Source: Wenzhouxiangella sp.
GTDB taxonomy: Bacteria > Pseudomonadota > Gammaproteobacteria > Xanthomonadales > Wenzhouxiangellaceae
DNA: 26,634 bases
Assembly: GCA_007123575.1 (NCBI GenBank)
Contig: SKKV01000234.1
Span: 1-26,634 of the forward strand
Direction: 5' to 3'
Below are positions 1 through 7,955 of this stretch, piece by piece. The notes below the pieces were generated by a model. It made no database searches. It had not been told where the DNA came from and saw nothing but the letters and a program-made list of their open reading frames with translations. Position 1 is the stretch's first letter; every line of letters begins with the position of its first letter. The position numbers and the translations under genes are program-made.

Positions 1-1
1 C

Positions 2-13
2 GGTTTGCGCTGA
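2..13 (+). CDS. possible last codons of an upstream gene (secY?)
   Basis: One reading frame at the left edge ends Gly-Leu-Arg-stop with TGA at 11-13, 31 bases before rpsM. In this operon the gene before rpsM is usually secY or rpmJ. A Gly-Leu-Arg end would suit a SecY C-terminus better than the usual Arg-Gln-Gly end of L36, but three residues cannot identify a gene. This is inference from position only. Confidence 0.2.
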   Translation, partial: GLR

Positions 14-44
14 TTAGACGCAACAGGTTTTACGGAGAACATAC

Positions 45-398
45 ATGGCTCGTATTGCAGGCGTCAACCTGCCCGTGCAAAAGCACACTTGGGTAGCTCT
101 GACCCACATTTACGGTATCGGTCGAACCCGTGCCTATGAGATCTGCGCTGCCACGGGCGTGGCGCCTGAGACAAAGGTGCGTGATCTGACCGAGGGGGAG
201 CAGGAAAAGCTTCGCCAGGAAATTGGCAAGTACGCAGTCGAAGGTGACCTTCGCCGGGAAGTGGCGATGAATATCAAGCGCCTGATGGATCTCGGCTGCT
301 ACCGTGGTTTGCGCCATCGTCGCGGCCTGCCGGTCCGTGGTCAGCGCACTCGTACCAACGCACGTACCCGTAAGGGTCCGCGTCGTCCGATTCGTTAA
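45..398 (+). CDS. rpsM: 30S ribosomal protein S13
   Basis: Small-subunit head protein that contacts 16S rRNA, the P-site tRNA and the large subunit. The 117-residue product matches the family length (E. coli has 118). It carries the helix-hairpin region around YGIGRTRA near residue 22, the conserved EGDLRREV and IKRLMDLGCYRGLRHRRGLP blocks, and the basic tail rich in TNARTRKGPRRP that reaches toward tRNA. GGAGAA at 34-39 is a good ribosome binding site for the ATG. It is the first complete gene of the alpha operon here, with rpsK starting 12 bases after its stop. Any S4-binding leader would lie upstream and mostly outside the window. Confidence 0.98.
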   Translation: MARIAGVNLPVQKHTWVALTHIYGIGRTRAYEICAATGVAPETKVRDLTEGEQEKLRQEIGKYAVEGDLRREVAMNIKRLMDLGCYRGLRHRRGLPVRGQRTRTNARTRKGPRRPIR

Positions 399-410
399 GG
401 TTGAGAAGAG

Positions 411-800
411 ATGGCCAAGCAGACAGCCAAAGGCAAGAAAAAGGTCAAGAAGGTCGTTGTTGACGGCATTGCGCACGTGCATGCCTCATTCAATAACACC
501 ATCATCACGATTACTGATCGGCAGGGCAATGCCCTGGCCTGGGCTACCAGCGGTGGCTCCGGTTTCCGCGGGTCACGGAAGTCGACGCCGTTTGCCGCCC
601 AGGTCGCCGCCGAAAACGCTGGCCGGACCGCACAGGAATACGGGATGAAGAATCTTGAGGTGCGGGTCAATGGTCCGGGGCCGGGCCGCGAATCTTCAGT
701 GCGTTCACTGAACGCATCAGGATTCAAGATCACCAACATCATCGACGTCACGCCCATCCCGCACAACGGCTGTCGTCCTCCCAAGAAACGTCGCGTCTAA
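411..800 (+). CDS. rpsK: 30S ribosomal protein S11
   Basis: S11 sits on the platform of the 30S subunit beside the E-site codon. The 129-residue protein has the usual length and the family blocks: the basic lysine-rich N-terminus, HVHASFNNTIITITDRQGN near residues 22-40, WATSGGSGFRGSRKSTPFAAQ near 44-64, and a tail ending in DVTPIPHNGCRPPKKRRV. AGAAGAG just before the ATG serves as ribosome binding site. It lies between rpsM (12-base gap) and rpsD (30-base gap), the standard alpha-operon order. Confidence 0.98.
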   Translation: MAKQTAKGKKKVKKVVVDGIAHVHASFNNTIITITDRQGNALAWATSGGSGFRGSRKSTPFAAQVAAENAGRTAQEYGMKNLEVRVNGPGPGRESSVRSLNASGFKITNIIDVTPIPHNGCRPPKKRRV

Positions 801-830
801 CGTGCTGTATCGCTGGATTGAATAAAGATT

Positions 831-1457
831 ATGGCTAGATATACCGGACCCACATGCAAGCTCGCTCGTCGCGAGGGCATGGACCTGAACTTGAAGAGCC
901 CGGCTCGTGGGCTAGACTCGAAGTGCAAGCTGAACCAGCCGCCCGGGCAGCATGGCGACAGTCGTCGTCAGCGCCTGTCTGACTATGCCTTGCAGCTGCG
1001 CGAAAAACAGAAAGTGCGTCGCATGTACGGCGTGCTGGAGCGCCAGTTCCGCAACTACTACAAGGAAGCCGCCCGTCAGAAAGGCGCTACCGGCGAAAAC
1101 CTGTTGCAGCTTCTGGAATGCCGCCTCGACAATGTCGTCTACCGCATGGGGTTTGCAGTGACCCGCGCCCAGGCGCGCCAGCTGGTCAGCCACAAATCGA
1201 TCGAGGTCAACGGCAAGGTGGTCAATATCCCGTCCTTCCAGATCAGGCCGGGGGATGTGGTTGCGGTGCGTGAGAAGTCGCGCAAGCAGCTTAGAATCCA
1301 GGAAGCGATCAATGTGTCCCGCGAACTCGATCTGATCCCCGCATGGGTCACTGTCGATTTCGACAAGATGACAGGGGAGTTCAAGGGCAGGCCTGATCGC
1401 GATGACCTGCCGCCCGACATCAACGAAAGCTTGATCGTCGAGCTTTACTCGAAGTAA
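831..1457 (+). CDS. rpsD: 30S ribosomal protein S4
   Basis: S4 is a primary 16S rRNA-binding assembly protein and, in enterobacteria, the translational repressor of the alpha operon. The product has 208 residues (E. coli 206). It starts MARYTGPTCKLARREG, has the GQHG element near residue 39, and contains an S4 RNA-binding domain at about 98-160 (ECRLDNVVYRMGFA...ARQLVSHKSIEVNG). It ends in the typical ESLIVELYSK. The ribosome binding site is weak (AAAG seven bases or so before ATG). The 63-base gap to rpoA is the longest inside this operon and contains a perfect hairpin (1464-1486). Confidence 0.98.
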   Translation: MARYTGPTCKLARREGMDLNLKSPARGLDSKCKLNQPPGQHGDSRRQRLSDYALQLREKQKVRRMYGVLERQFRNYYKEAARQKGATGENLLQLLECRLDNVVYRMGFAVTRAQARQLVSHKSIEVNGKVVNIPSFQIRPGDVVAVREKSRKQLRIQEAINVSRELDLIPAWVTVDFDKMTGEFKGRPDRDDLPPDINESLIVELYSK

Positions 1458-1463
1458 TTCACG

Positions 1464-1486
1464 GATGCCGGCAGTCAGCCGGCATC
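1464..1486 (+). other. perfect stem-loop between rpsD and rpoA
   Basis: GATGCCGGC at 1464-1472 and GCCGGCATC at 1478-1486 form a perfect nine-base-pair, GC-rich stem with a five-base loop (AGTCA). No T tract follows immediately; a run of five T lies about 16 bases further on, next to the rpoA ribosome binding site. It may act as a partial terminator, an RNA processing or stability element, or a protein-binding site that sets rpoA expression relative to rpsD. The function is inference; the pairing is seen directly. Confidence 0.6.
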
Positions 1487-1520
1487 TCCGGTCCAAGCAG
1501 AATTTTTAGAGAGGCATTCA

Positions 1521-2525
1521 ATGTCAGGCCAGATAAGCACACTTGTCGGCAAGATGCTCAAGCCGAAAGGGCTGATCGTCGACGAGATTTCTCCTCGTCG
1601 GGCCCGCATCACGCTGGAACCGCTGGAACGCGGTTTCGGGCACACCCTGGGTAACGCGCTGCGCCGCGTCCTGCTGTCCTCGATTCCGGGCAGCGCCATC
1701 ACCGAGGTGGAAATTGACGGCGTGTTGCACGAGTACACCGCCGTGGAAGGCTTGCAGGAGGACATCGTTGAAGTCCTGCTCAACCTGAAGGATGTTGCCG
1801 TCCGCATGCATTCGCGCGAAGAGGCCGTGCTGACTTTGTCCAAGGACAAGTCTGGTCCGGTGACGGCAGGTGACATTCAGCTCGACCATGATGTCGAGGT
1901 GGTCAATCCGGATCATGTGATCTGTAATCTGACCAAAGACATGAAGCTGAGCATGAAGCTGAAAGTCACTCGCGGTGTAGGCTATCAACCCGCCGCCGCG
2001 CTGAAGTTCAGCGAAGAAGAGTCGCGTCCGATTGGTCGCCTGCAGCTGGACGCGTCCTATTGTCCAGTTCACCGCGTGGCCTACAGTGTCGAAAGCGCGC
2101 GTGTTGCCCAACGCACAGACCTTGACAAGCTGGTGCTGGACATTGATACCAACGGCACCATGTCCTGCGAGGATGCAGTTAAGTTGGCAGCCGGCATCCT
2201 GGTTGATCAGATGTCGGTATTTGTAGATTTCGTAGCTCGTGAGAAAGATCAGACCGAAACCAGCACGGAGACTTTCGATCCCGTGTTACTGCGCCCGATC
2301 GATGATCTGGAGCTGACGGTTAGGTCGGCCAACTGTCTGAAAGCCGAGCATATCCAGTACGTCGGCGACCTGGTTCAGCGCACTGAAACGGAACTGTTGA
2401 AGACACCGAACCTGGGCAAAAAGTCCCTGACCGAGATCAAGACCGTGCTGGCATCGCATGATCTCAACCTGGGGACGCGCCTGGAGAACTGGCCGCCGGC
2501 TAACCTGGCCCGGGCCGAGCGTTAA
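1521..2525 (+). CDS. rpoA: RNA polymerase alpha subunit
   Basis: Alpha subunit that dimerises to nucleate RNA polymerase assembly and contacts UP elements and activators through its C-terminal domain. The 334-residue length fits the family. The N-terminal assembly domain (about 1-235) includes LEPLERGFGHTLGNALRRVLLSSIPG near residue 33. After a short linker the C-terminal domain shows RPIDDLELTVRSANCLKAE, whose VRSANCLK segment holds the DNA-contacting arginine, and LLKTPNLGKKSLTEIK. AGAGAGG lies six bases before the ATG. rplQ follows after a 12-base gap that carries its own AAGGAG site. Confidence 0.98.
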   Translation: MSGQISTLVGKMLKPKGLIVDEISPRRARITLEPLERGFGHTLGNALRRVLLSSIPGSAITEVEIDGVLHEYTAVEGLQEDIVEVLLNLKDVAVRMHSREEAVLTLSKDKSGPVTAGDIQLDHDVEVVNPDHVICNLTKDMKLSMKLKVTRGVGYQPAAALKFSEEESRPIGRLQLDASYCPVHRVAYSVESARVAQRTDLDKLVLDIDTNGTMSCEDAVKLAAGILVDQMSVFVDFVAREKDQTETSTETFDPVLLRPIDDLELTVRSANCLKAEHIQYVGDLVQRTETELLKTPNLGKKSLTEIKTVLASHDLNLGTRLENWPPANLARAER

Positions 2526-2537
2526 GGAGAACTTGAA

Positions 2538-2924
2538 ATGCGTCATCGCAAAGCAGGGCGTAAGCTCAACCGCAACTCGTCGCATCGCCGTGCGATGTTT
2601 CGGAACATGACCGCCAGCCTGATTCATCACGAGCTTATCAAGACCACCTTGCCGAAGGCCAAGGAACTGCGTCGCGTCGCCGAGCCGCTGATTACCCTGG
2701 CCAAGGAAGACACCGTAGCCAAGCGTCGTCTGGCCTTCGACCGACTCCGTGACAAGGAAGCGGTCGGCAAGCTGTTCACGGAAATTGCTCCGCGCTACGC
2801 GCAACGGCCTGGCGGCTATCTTCGAATTCTGAAATGCGGTTTTCGTGCCGGCGACAACGCGCCCATGGCCTATGTCGAACTGGTCGACCGGCCCGACGCA
2901 CCGGGTGCCGAAGCCGCCGAGTAA
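2538..2924 (+). CDS. rplQ: 50S ribosomal protein L17
   Basis: Large-subunit protein near the polypeptide exit tunnel. The 128-residue product has the family N-terminus MRHRKAGRKLNRNSSHRRAM, the LIHHELIKTTLPKAKELRRVAEPLITLAK block near residues 28-56, and the GGYLRILKCGFRAGDNAPMAYVELVD core. AAGGAGAA precedes the ATG. It is the last gene of the alpha operon, as in most proteobacteria, and is followed 20 bases later by a strong intrinsic terminator. Confidence 0.98.
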   Translation: MRHRKAGRKLNRNSSHRRAMFRNMTASLIHHELIKTTLPKAKELRRVAEPLITLAKEDTVAKRRLAFDRLRDKEAVGKLFTEIAPRYAQRPGGYLRILKCGFRAGDNAPMAYVELVDRPDAPGAEAAE

Positions 2925-2944
2925 GCGAGAATCCGTTCGACCTG

Positions 2945-2980
2945 AAAAAGCCCGGCCATCGCGTCGGGCTTTTCTTCTTT
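2945..2980 (+). terminator. rho-independent terminator of the alpha operon
   Basis: AAAAGCCCG (2946-2954) pairs with CGGGCTTTT (2965-2973); two further inner pairs (one G-U) leave a six-base loop. The descending arm runs into a T-rich stretch ending at 2980. Its placement just after rplQ makes it the operon terminator. Confidence 0.92.
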
Positions 2981-3030
2981 ACGGCCTGACTCCGGTACAC
3001 TGGGGTTCTTGAGCCGATACGGTATTTTTG

Positions 3031-4626
3031 ATGCGCAACGCCGTTGTCATTTTCGCTGCTGCCACAATCATGGTGCTTGGTGTCATTGGCAGCGGGATCA
3101 TCTTTCTTGACGAACAGCGGTTGAAGTCGCTGGTTGCCCAGCATGTCGAAAATCACACCGGCCGGCGGATCGAGATTCGCGGGCCGCTCAGGGTGCGTCT
3201 GTTTCCCGGGCTGAGCCTGAGGGCAGAGCAGGTCATCATGCTGCCACCAGACGGATTTGAAGGACCTGAATTGTTTCGCGCGGAGCAGGTTGATATGCGT
3301 GTCAGACTGCTGGCCCTGGTGCGGGGCAGAGTGGATGCCAGCGATGTGCGCTTGTCTGGTGCGCGGATCAATCTGCACACCGATCCGAGCGGGCGGAGCA
3401 GCCTGGAAGGTCTGGGGCTGGCCCGCGCGCCGGGGCTGTCAGACTGGACCAGCGGTCCGATTTCGCTCGAACATGCCGTGATCAGCTTCAGCGATGCCGG
3501 CCGGGCTGGCAGCGAGGTGCTGGAAATGGAACGAATTGACTTGGCCGGGGTCAGGCCGGGAAGTCCGGTCGAGTTCCGCTTTCGTGGAAACATGGAGGAG
3601 CCAGCCGCTTTCGATAGCCTGGAGGTGGATGGATTGCTGGTGCCGGCTGCCAATGGTGTGGCCAGGCTCAGCAATATGCGGCTTCTTGCCGTGCTGGATG
3701 GGGGTCGCTATCAGCTCGAGTTACGTGGTAACGTCAACTATTCCGGGCAGCCTCCGATGCGGCTTGATCTGGACGGCGGGTTGCTGATGATTAATGAGCA
3801 CCGTTTCCTGATCGAAGGCAGCTACCTGGCTGGAGACCGTCCCTACCTGTCAGCATTTCTTGCCAGTGACTTTTTTGATGTCGATGTGCTGGCATTGGTC
3901 GCGAAGCTGGCCGACCTTAGTCAACTGCCCCCAGAGTCCGGGGTGATGACGGCGCTGCGCGGTTTTGATTTTGACGTTGTTGCTGAGGTGGCCCAGGTGG
4001 CCGAACTTGGGCTGGTGCTGGAAAATCCTCGCTTGAGTATTGAAGGTCGCGCCGGCCTTGTTGCCATGGAACTGGCGCCGACCCGTGTGCCAGGAGCCGA
4101 ACTGGCTGCGTCCGCAACCGTGGATCTTCGCCAGCAGCCGGCTCAGGTCGATAGCTTGCTGACGGCGGATTTGACCAGCGCCAGCGACCTGCTTCGGTCG
4201 CTGCGCTTGCCACGCTTTCTAGACGGCGAGGGCAGCTTGGTGCTTGAACTTGTGGCGGTTCCTGAATCAGGCGATGTAGCGGCCGCAAGCTGGGCCGGTC
4301 AGGGTACGGTCGAGTTGTGGAGCGGTCAGTGGCCACTGTTGGCGGAGTTGACTGATGGCCGGGAATACCGCGGCGAAGATCAGCAGTTTGATCTGCTGCG
4401 CGCCGAACTGGTGCTATCTACACGGTCGCTGGAAGCGCGATCGCTCAGCCTGGTGGGCTCAGATAAGGTGATCAGTGGGAGCAGCGGTTTTCGCATTGAC
4501 GATCAGATGCTGTTCGGTCGCCTGCACTTGCATTCGGTTGACGGGCTGGAGCAGATCGAGCTGGCTGGCAGCCTGGCCGAGCCCCAGGTCAGGCGCGCAC
4601 CGCTGGTGTTGCCTCCCGCCCAATGA
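3031..4626 (+). CDS. AsmA-family protein
   Basis: Predicted inner-membrane-anchored periplasmic protein of the AsmA/YhdP/TamB superfamily, which is linked to outer-membrane assembly and phospholipid transfer. Residues 1-25 form a single hydrophobic anchor, followed by the characteristic TGRRIEIRGPLRVRLFPGLSL segment near residues 42-62 (shown here as landmark only) and alternating beta-strand-like sequence such as DASDVRLSGARINLHTD. The 531-residue length is shorter than E. coli AsmA (about 617). A TTG lies directly before the ATG at 3031; I chose the ATG. No strong ribosome binding site is visible. The stop overlaps the rarD start (ATGA at 4623-4626), so the two are probably co-translated. 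The exact subfamily is unresolved. Confidence 0.8.
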   Translation: MRNAVVIFAAATIMVLGVIGSGIIFLDEQRLKSLVAQHVENHTGRRIEIRGPLRVRLFPGLSLRAEQVIMLPPDGFEGPELFRAEQVDMRVRLLALVRGRVDASDVRLSGARINLHTDPSGRSSLEGLGLARAPGLSDWTSGPISLEHAVISFSDAGRAGSEVLEMERIDLAGVRPGSPVEFRFRGNMEEPAAFDSLEVDGLLVPAANGVARLSNMRLLAVLDGGRYQLELRGNVNYSGQPPMRLDLDGGLLMINEHRFLIEGSYLAGDRPYLSAFLASDFFDVDVLALVAKLADLSQLPPESGVMTALRGFDFDVVAEVAQVAELGLVLENPRLSIEGRAGLVAMELAPTRVPGAELAASATVDLRQQPAQVDSLLTADLTSASDLLRSLRLPRFLDGEGSLVLELVAVPESGDVAAASWAGQGTVELWSGQWPLLAELTDGREYRGEDQQFDLLRAELVLSTRSLEARSLSLVGSDKVISGSSGFRIDDQMLFGRLHLHSVDGLEQIELAGSLAEPQVRRAPLVLPPAQ

Positions 4627-5519
4627 AGTATTCCGAGCACTCGGTTGGGCTGGCGGCAGCCCTTGGCGCGTTCGTGGCCTGGGGTCTGGCACCGGTCTAC
4701 TTCAAACTGCTTGGCCATGTGGGCGCCGCCGAAATCATCGCTCATCGCGTGGTTTGGTCGGTGGTTTTTCTGGGCCTTGTGCTCGTTATTCGACATGGAC
4801 ATGCGTTGTCGTCAAAACTGGCCCTGGCGCCGCGCACTTTGAAGGCCCTGCTGCTCAGCGGCAGCCTGATCGTGGTCAATTGGCTGATTTTCATCTATGC
4901 AGTCAACACCGACCGCGTGCTTTCGACCAGCCTGGGCTATTTCATCAACCCGCTGGTTACCGTGCTGTTTGGTGTGCTGTTCTTTCGCGAAAGGCTGGCG
5001 TTGCTGCAGGTCGTTGGCGTGGCGATTGCCGCCCTGGGTACGCTCTACATGACCCTTCGGGTAGGCCAGTTTCCGTGGATTGCACTGGGCCTGGCTCTAA
5101 CCTTTGCGCTTTACTCGGTGGTTCGCAAGCTGCTTGACGTTGGCCCGATGGTTGGCCTGTTCTGGGAGACGGTACTCATGGCGCCCTTGGCCCTCGCGTG
5201 GCTAATCTGGTTGGCCGGGCAAACCGGACTGGCTTTTAACCCGGCAGAACTGAACGTGGCCATGCTGCTGGCCGGCACGGGTCTGGTTACCGTGGTGCCG
5301 CTGTTGCTGTTTGCCGCCGGCGTCAGGCGCTTGCCTTTGAGTACCATTGGCATCATGCAGTATCTTGCACCAACCATCACCTTCGTCCTGGCCGTGTTTG
5401 TGTACGCCGAACCTTTCTCGCTAGATCACGCAGTGACTTTTGCTTGCATCTGGTCCGGCCTGGTGCTGTTCTCTTGGTCTGGCTGGGTTAAGGTGCGGCG
5501 CGCGAGGATTCCAGTCTGA
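4623..5519 (+). CDS. rarD: RarD-type EamA/DMT-superfamily transporter
   Basis: Inner-membrane protein of the drug/metabolite transporter superfamily; RarD is named for chloramphenicol sensitivity but its physiological substrate is not firmly known. The 298-residue product has about ten hydrophobic segments in two EamA halves. The N-terminal FVAWGLAPVYFKLLGHVGAAEIIAHRV region is typical of RarD, as are NWLIFIYAVNTDRVLSTSLGYFINPL in the middle and GIMQYLAPTITFVLAVFVY near residue 242. The start overlaps the asmA-like stop by four bases, and its TGA overlaps the ATG of the ABC exporter by one base, giving a coupled three-gene unit. Confidence 0.88.
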   Translation: MKYSEHSVGLAAALGAFVAWGLAPVYFKLLGHVGAAEIIAHRVVWSVVFLGLVLVIRHGHALSSKLALAPRTLKALLLSGSLIVVNWLIFIYAVNTDRVLSTSLGYFINPLVTVLFGVLFFRERLALLQVVGVAIAALGTLYMTLRVGQFPWIALGLALTFALYSVVRKLLDVGPMVGLFWETVLMAPLALAWLIWLAGQTGLAFNPAELNVAMLLAGTGLVTVVPLLLFAAGVRRLPLSTIGIMQYLAPTITFVLAVFVYAEPFSLDHAVTFACIWSGLVLFSWSGWVKVRRARIPV

Positions 5520-7294
5520 TGTCGATGACAGAAACCATTGAACAGCGCCCCACCAGTGGCCGCCTGCAGTCACTGGCTTCTCTGCGCCCGTTTGTTGGAC
5601 GCTATCGCCTGCAAATTGGCCTGGCGGCGGCGTTTTTGCTGCTGTCGGCGGCCGGTGCACTGTCCATCCCATTGGCCGTGGGTCAAGTGATTGATCGTGG
5701 TTTCATGGCTGATGATCTGGCCAGAATTGATCGCTGGTTTTGGCTGTTGTTCGCCGCTGCCACGGTCATGGCCGTGGGCGGGGGCTTGCGGTTTTTCTGG
5801 GTCAGCTGGCTCGGTCAGCGGGTGGTGGCCGATATTCGCAGCGCAGTGTTCGAGCGGGTGCTGGTCATGAGCCCCGAGTTCTTCGCCCGGACGCGCACCG
5901 GCGAGGTCTTGTCGCGGCTGAATACCGACACCACACTGATCGAGACTCTGGTCGGGTCGACCGTCTCTTTCGGTATTCGCAACCTGCTGATGCTCACTGC
6001 CAGCGCCATTGCACTGGCCCTGACGGCACCGCACCTGGCGGCAGTGATTGGTGGCCTGATCGTGCTGATTATCTTCCCGGTGATTCTCCTGGGGCGCTGG
6101 GTGCGGCTTTTGTCCAGGGGGGCACAGGACAGAGTTGCCGATATCAGCGCACGCGGAGATGAGGCCATCAACGCGGTTCAGACTGTCCAGGCCTTTGCCC
6201 AGGAAGGGCGCGAAATCGGGCGCTTTCGCGATAGCGTGGAAGCGGCGGTAAAAGCCAACGTTCATCGGATTGCGGCCAGCACGGTCTTGATCGTATTGGT
6301 GATCATGCTTACCTTTGGTGCTGTCACTTTTGTGCTCTGGTTGGGCGCGCGTGCGGTGTTGGAAGGAACCATGAGCCCTGGCCAGCTCAGTCAGTTTGTT
6401 TTGTACGCGGTAATCGCGGCCGGGTCGACGGCCAGCCTGAGCGAAATCTGGAGCCAGCTCCAGCGCGCCGCCGGGGCGATGGACCGGCTTGCCGAACTGC
6501 TCGAGCTGGAGTCGGACATAAGTCAAACCGATCAGCCCGTCGCTCTGCCGGGCGGGCCGCTGTCGGTCAGGTTCGAGTCGGTCAGCTTTACCTACCCGTC
6601 GCGGCCCTACCAGTCCGTGCTCTGTGATTTGAGCTTCGATATCGCAGCCGGCCAAACGGTCGCTCTGGTTGGCCCATCGGGCGCCGGCAAGTCGACCTTA
6701 TTCATGCTGTTGCTGCGCTTCTACGATCCCGACCAGGGTCGGATCTGCTTTGGCGATGTCGATCTGCGCAAGCTGAACCTGGCCGAGCTGCGTCGGCAGG
6801 TTGGGCTGGTGCCGCAGGATGTGGTGATGTTTTCCGGCTCGGCTGCCGACAACATTGCCTATGGCGTTGAACATGCCGATAAGGAGCGCCTGCAGCAAGC
6901 CGCACGGGCAGCTCATGCCGATGAATTCATTAGCGCCTGGTCCGAGGGCTATCAGACCTCACTGGGCGAGCGCGGTCAGCGCCTGTCCGGTGGTCAGCGG
7001 CAGCGCTTGGCGATCGCCCGGGCGCTGATCAAGAATCCTTCTCTGCTGCTGCTTGATGAGGCAACGGCCAGCCTGGATGCCGAAAGCGAGCGCCTCGTCC
7101 AGGAGGCTCTGGACACCCTGAGTCGCGATCGCACGGTGCTGGTCATTGCCCATCGCCTGGCCACTGTTCGCCGGGCCGATCGCATCCTGGTCATGGACCA
7201 GGGTCGCCTGGTGGCTGACGGTCGCCACGACGAACTTGTCCGCAGCAACCCGCTCTACCGCAGGTTGGCCAAGCTCCAGTTTCTCGAAGGTTAG
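5519..7294 (+). CDS. ABC exporter, fused permease and ATPase (MsbA-like)
   Basis: Half-transporter that should dimerise in the inner membrane and export a lipid, drug or other hydrophobic compound driven by ATP. The 591 residues comprise an ABC type 1 membrane domain (six segments, roughly 20-315) and a nucleotide-binding domain (roughly 345-585). Walker A is GPSGAGKST at 385-393, the signature LSGGQ begins at 489, Walker B is LLLLDE with D513 and E514, and the switch histidine lies in VIAHRLATV. The permease has the LNTDTTLIETLVGS motif common in bacterial lipid/drug exporters. The substrate cannot be told from sequence; MsbA itself is usually linked to lpxK, which is absent. Translation is coupled to rarD by TGATG. 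Confidence 0.85.
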   Translation: MSMTETIEQRPTSGRLQSLASLRPFVGRYRLQIGLAAAFLLLSAAGALSIPLAVGQVIDRGFMADDLARIDRWFWLLFAAATVMAVGGGLRFFWVSWLGQRVVADIRSAVFERVLVMSPEFFARTRTGEVLSRLNTDTTLIETLVGSTVSFGIRNLLMLTASAIALALTAPHLAAVIGGLIVLIIFPVILLGRWVRLLSRGAQDRVADISARGDEAINAVQTVQAFAQEGREIGRFRDSVEAAVKANVHRIAASTVLIVLVIMLTFGAVTFVLWLGARAVLEGTMSPGQLSQFVLYAVIAAGSTASLSEIWSQLQRAAGAMDRLAELLELESDISQTDQPVALPGGPLSVRFESVSFTYPSRPYQSVLCDLSFDIAAGQTVALVGPSGAGKSTLFMLLLRFYDPDQGRICFGDVDLRKLNLAELRRQVGLVPQDVVMFSGSAADNIAYGVEHADKERLQQAARAAHADEFISAWSEGYQTSLGERGQRLSGGQRQRLAIARALIKNPSLLLLDEATASLDAESERLVQEALDTLSRDRTVLVIAHRLATVRRADRILVMDQGRLVADGRHDELVRSNPLYRRLAKLQFLEG

Positions 7295-7296
7295 GG

Positions 7297-7339
7297 AGCC
7301 TCTGACCAATTATGCTCGCGCCCGAGCATAGTTGGCTCC
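7297..7339. terminator. hairpin between convergent genes, possible bidirectional terminator
   Basis: CCAATTATGCTCG (7306-7318) pairs with CGAGCATAGTTGG (7323-7335) over 13 base pairs with one G-T mismatch and a four-base loop; outer GGAG and CTCC can close it further. It occupies nearly the whole 45-base gap between two genes that face each other. No T tract follows on either strand, so termination would be weak or factor-assisted. The pairing is seen; the function is inferred from position. Confidence 0.55.
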
Positions 7340-7879
7340 TTAGAGCGGGGTGTAGCGGAAACGCTGGCCGCCGACGCTGACTTCTGCCATCAGGCCGCCG
7401 CGGGCCATGATGAACACGGCCACGCCGCGCTCGTAGCTGGTCGTCGCAGCCGCACCCGCGGTGGCAGCTACAGCCGTCGCCCGGGCCGAAAACTCCAGGT
7501 TTTCGCGCTGGAAAACGCGCAAGGCGGCCTCGTCCTGGAAAAAGATCACCTGGCTGTAGGATTGGGCACCAATCTGGGCGCCAATGGTGGCTTCAGATAC
7601 CGTGCTGCGGCCAATCGGGCGCCCATCCTGAAACACGATGCCACGGCCAAATCCACCACCCACACCCAATCCCCCTTTGGCAATTTCGGGAAAGACAACA
7701 TAGGCATGGGCGTGGTCAACCCAGCCTTGCAAACCCGGATCCCGATCGACGAAACGTTCCAGGGCAGCGCGTGATTCCCGGATCAGGCTGTCGTCGGAAG
7801 GCGTGGCAGCGCAGCCTGCAAGCAGCAGGGCAGTAGAGATGAGTATCGCGCTGGCGCGCAGACGATTAAGCAGATTCAT
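7340..7879 (-). CDS. YSC84/SYLF-domain lipoprotein
   Basis: Predicted envelope lipoprotein. The N-terminus is a lipoprotein signal: basic residues, a hydrophobic run, and a lipobox Leu-Ala-Gly-Cys with the lipidated cysteine at residue 23 counted from the ATG at 7879. The rest is a SYLF (YSC84, DUF500) domain: AYVVFPEIAKGGLGVGGGFG, then QIGAQSYSQVIFFQDEAALRVF, ending in a beta-rich tail. The domain binds lipids in eukaryotic homologues; bacterial members are small lipoproteins of unclear role. A GTG at 7891 would add four residues, but the ATG gives a cleaner signal peptide. No good ribosome binding site is visible for either. Confidence 0.85.
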   Translation of the reverse strand: MNLLNRLRASAILISTALLLAGCAATPSDDSLIRESRAALERFVDRDPGLQGWVDHAHAYVVFPEIAKGGLGVGGGFGRGIVFQDGRPIGRSTVSEATIGAQIGAQSYSQVIFFQDEAALRVFQRENLEFSARATAVAATAGAAATTSYERGVAVFIMARGGLMAEVSVGGQRFRYTPL

Positions 7880-7901
7880 GATGAGGTCCACCGAGGAATA
7901 G

Positions 7902-7925
7902 AAAGACTGCCCTTAAGACTGCTTT
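7902..7925. repeat. AAGACTGC tandem copies, inverted partner at 8642-8653
   Basis: AAGACTGC occurs at 7903-7910 and again, as AAGACTGCTTT, at 7915-7925. The reverse complement AAAGCAGTCTT lies at 8642-8652, so an 11-base inverted repeat brackets trhA. No transposase or target duplication is visible. It could be a short regulatory box or a rearrangement scar. Confidence 0.35.
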
Positions 7926-7955
7926 GGATGAGAAAAGGTTGCAGCGACGACTGGT

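Noticed and set aside
3028..3030. TTG start for the AsmA-family gene
   Set aside because: The ATG directly after it is the simpler start and changes the protein by one residue.
5570..6655. Long open minus-strand frame opposite the ABC exporter
   Set aside because: Its translation is rich in Gln, His, Arg and Pro with no domain, the usual antisense shadow of a GC-rich gene; the + strand gene has complete motifs.
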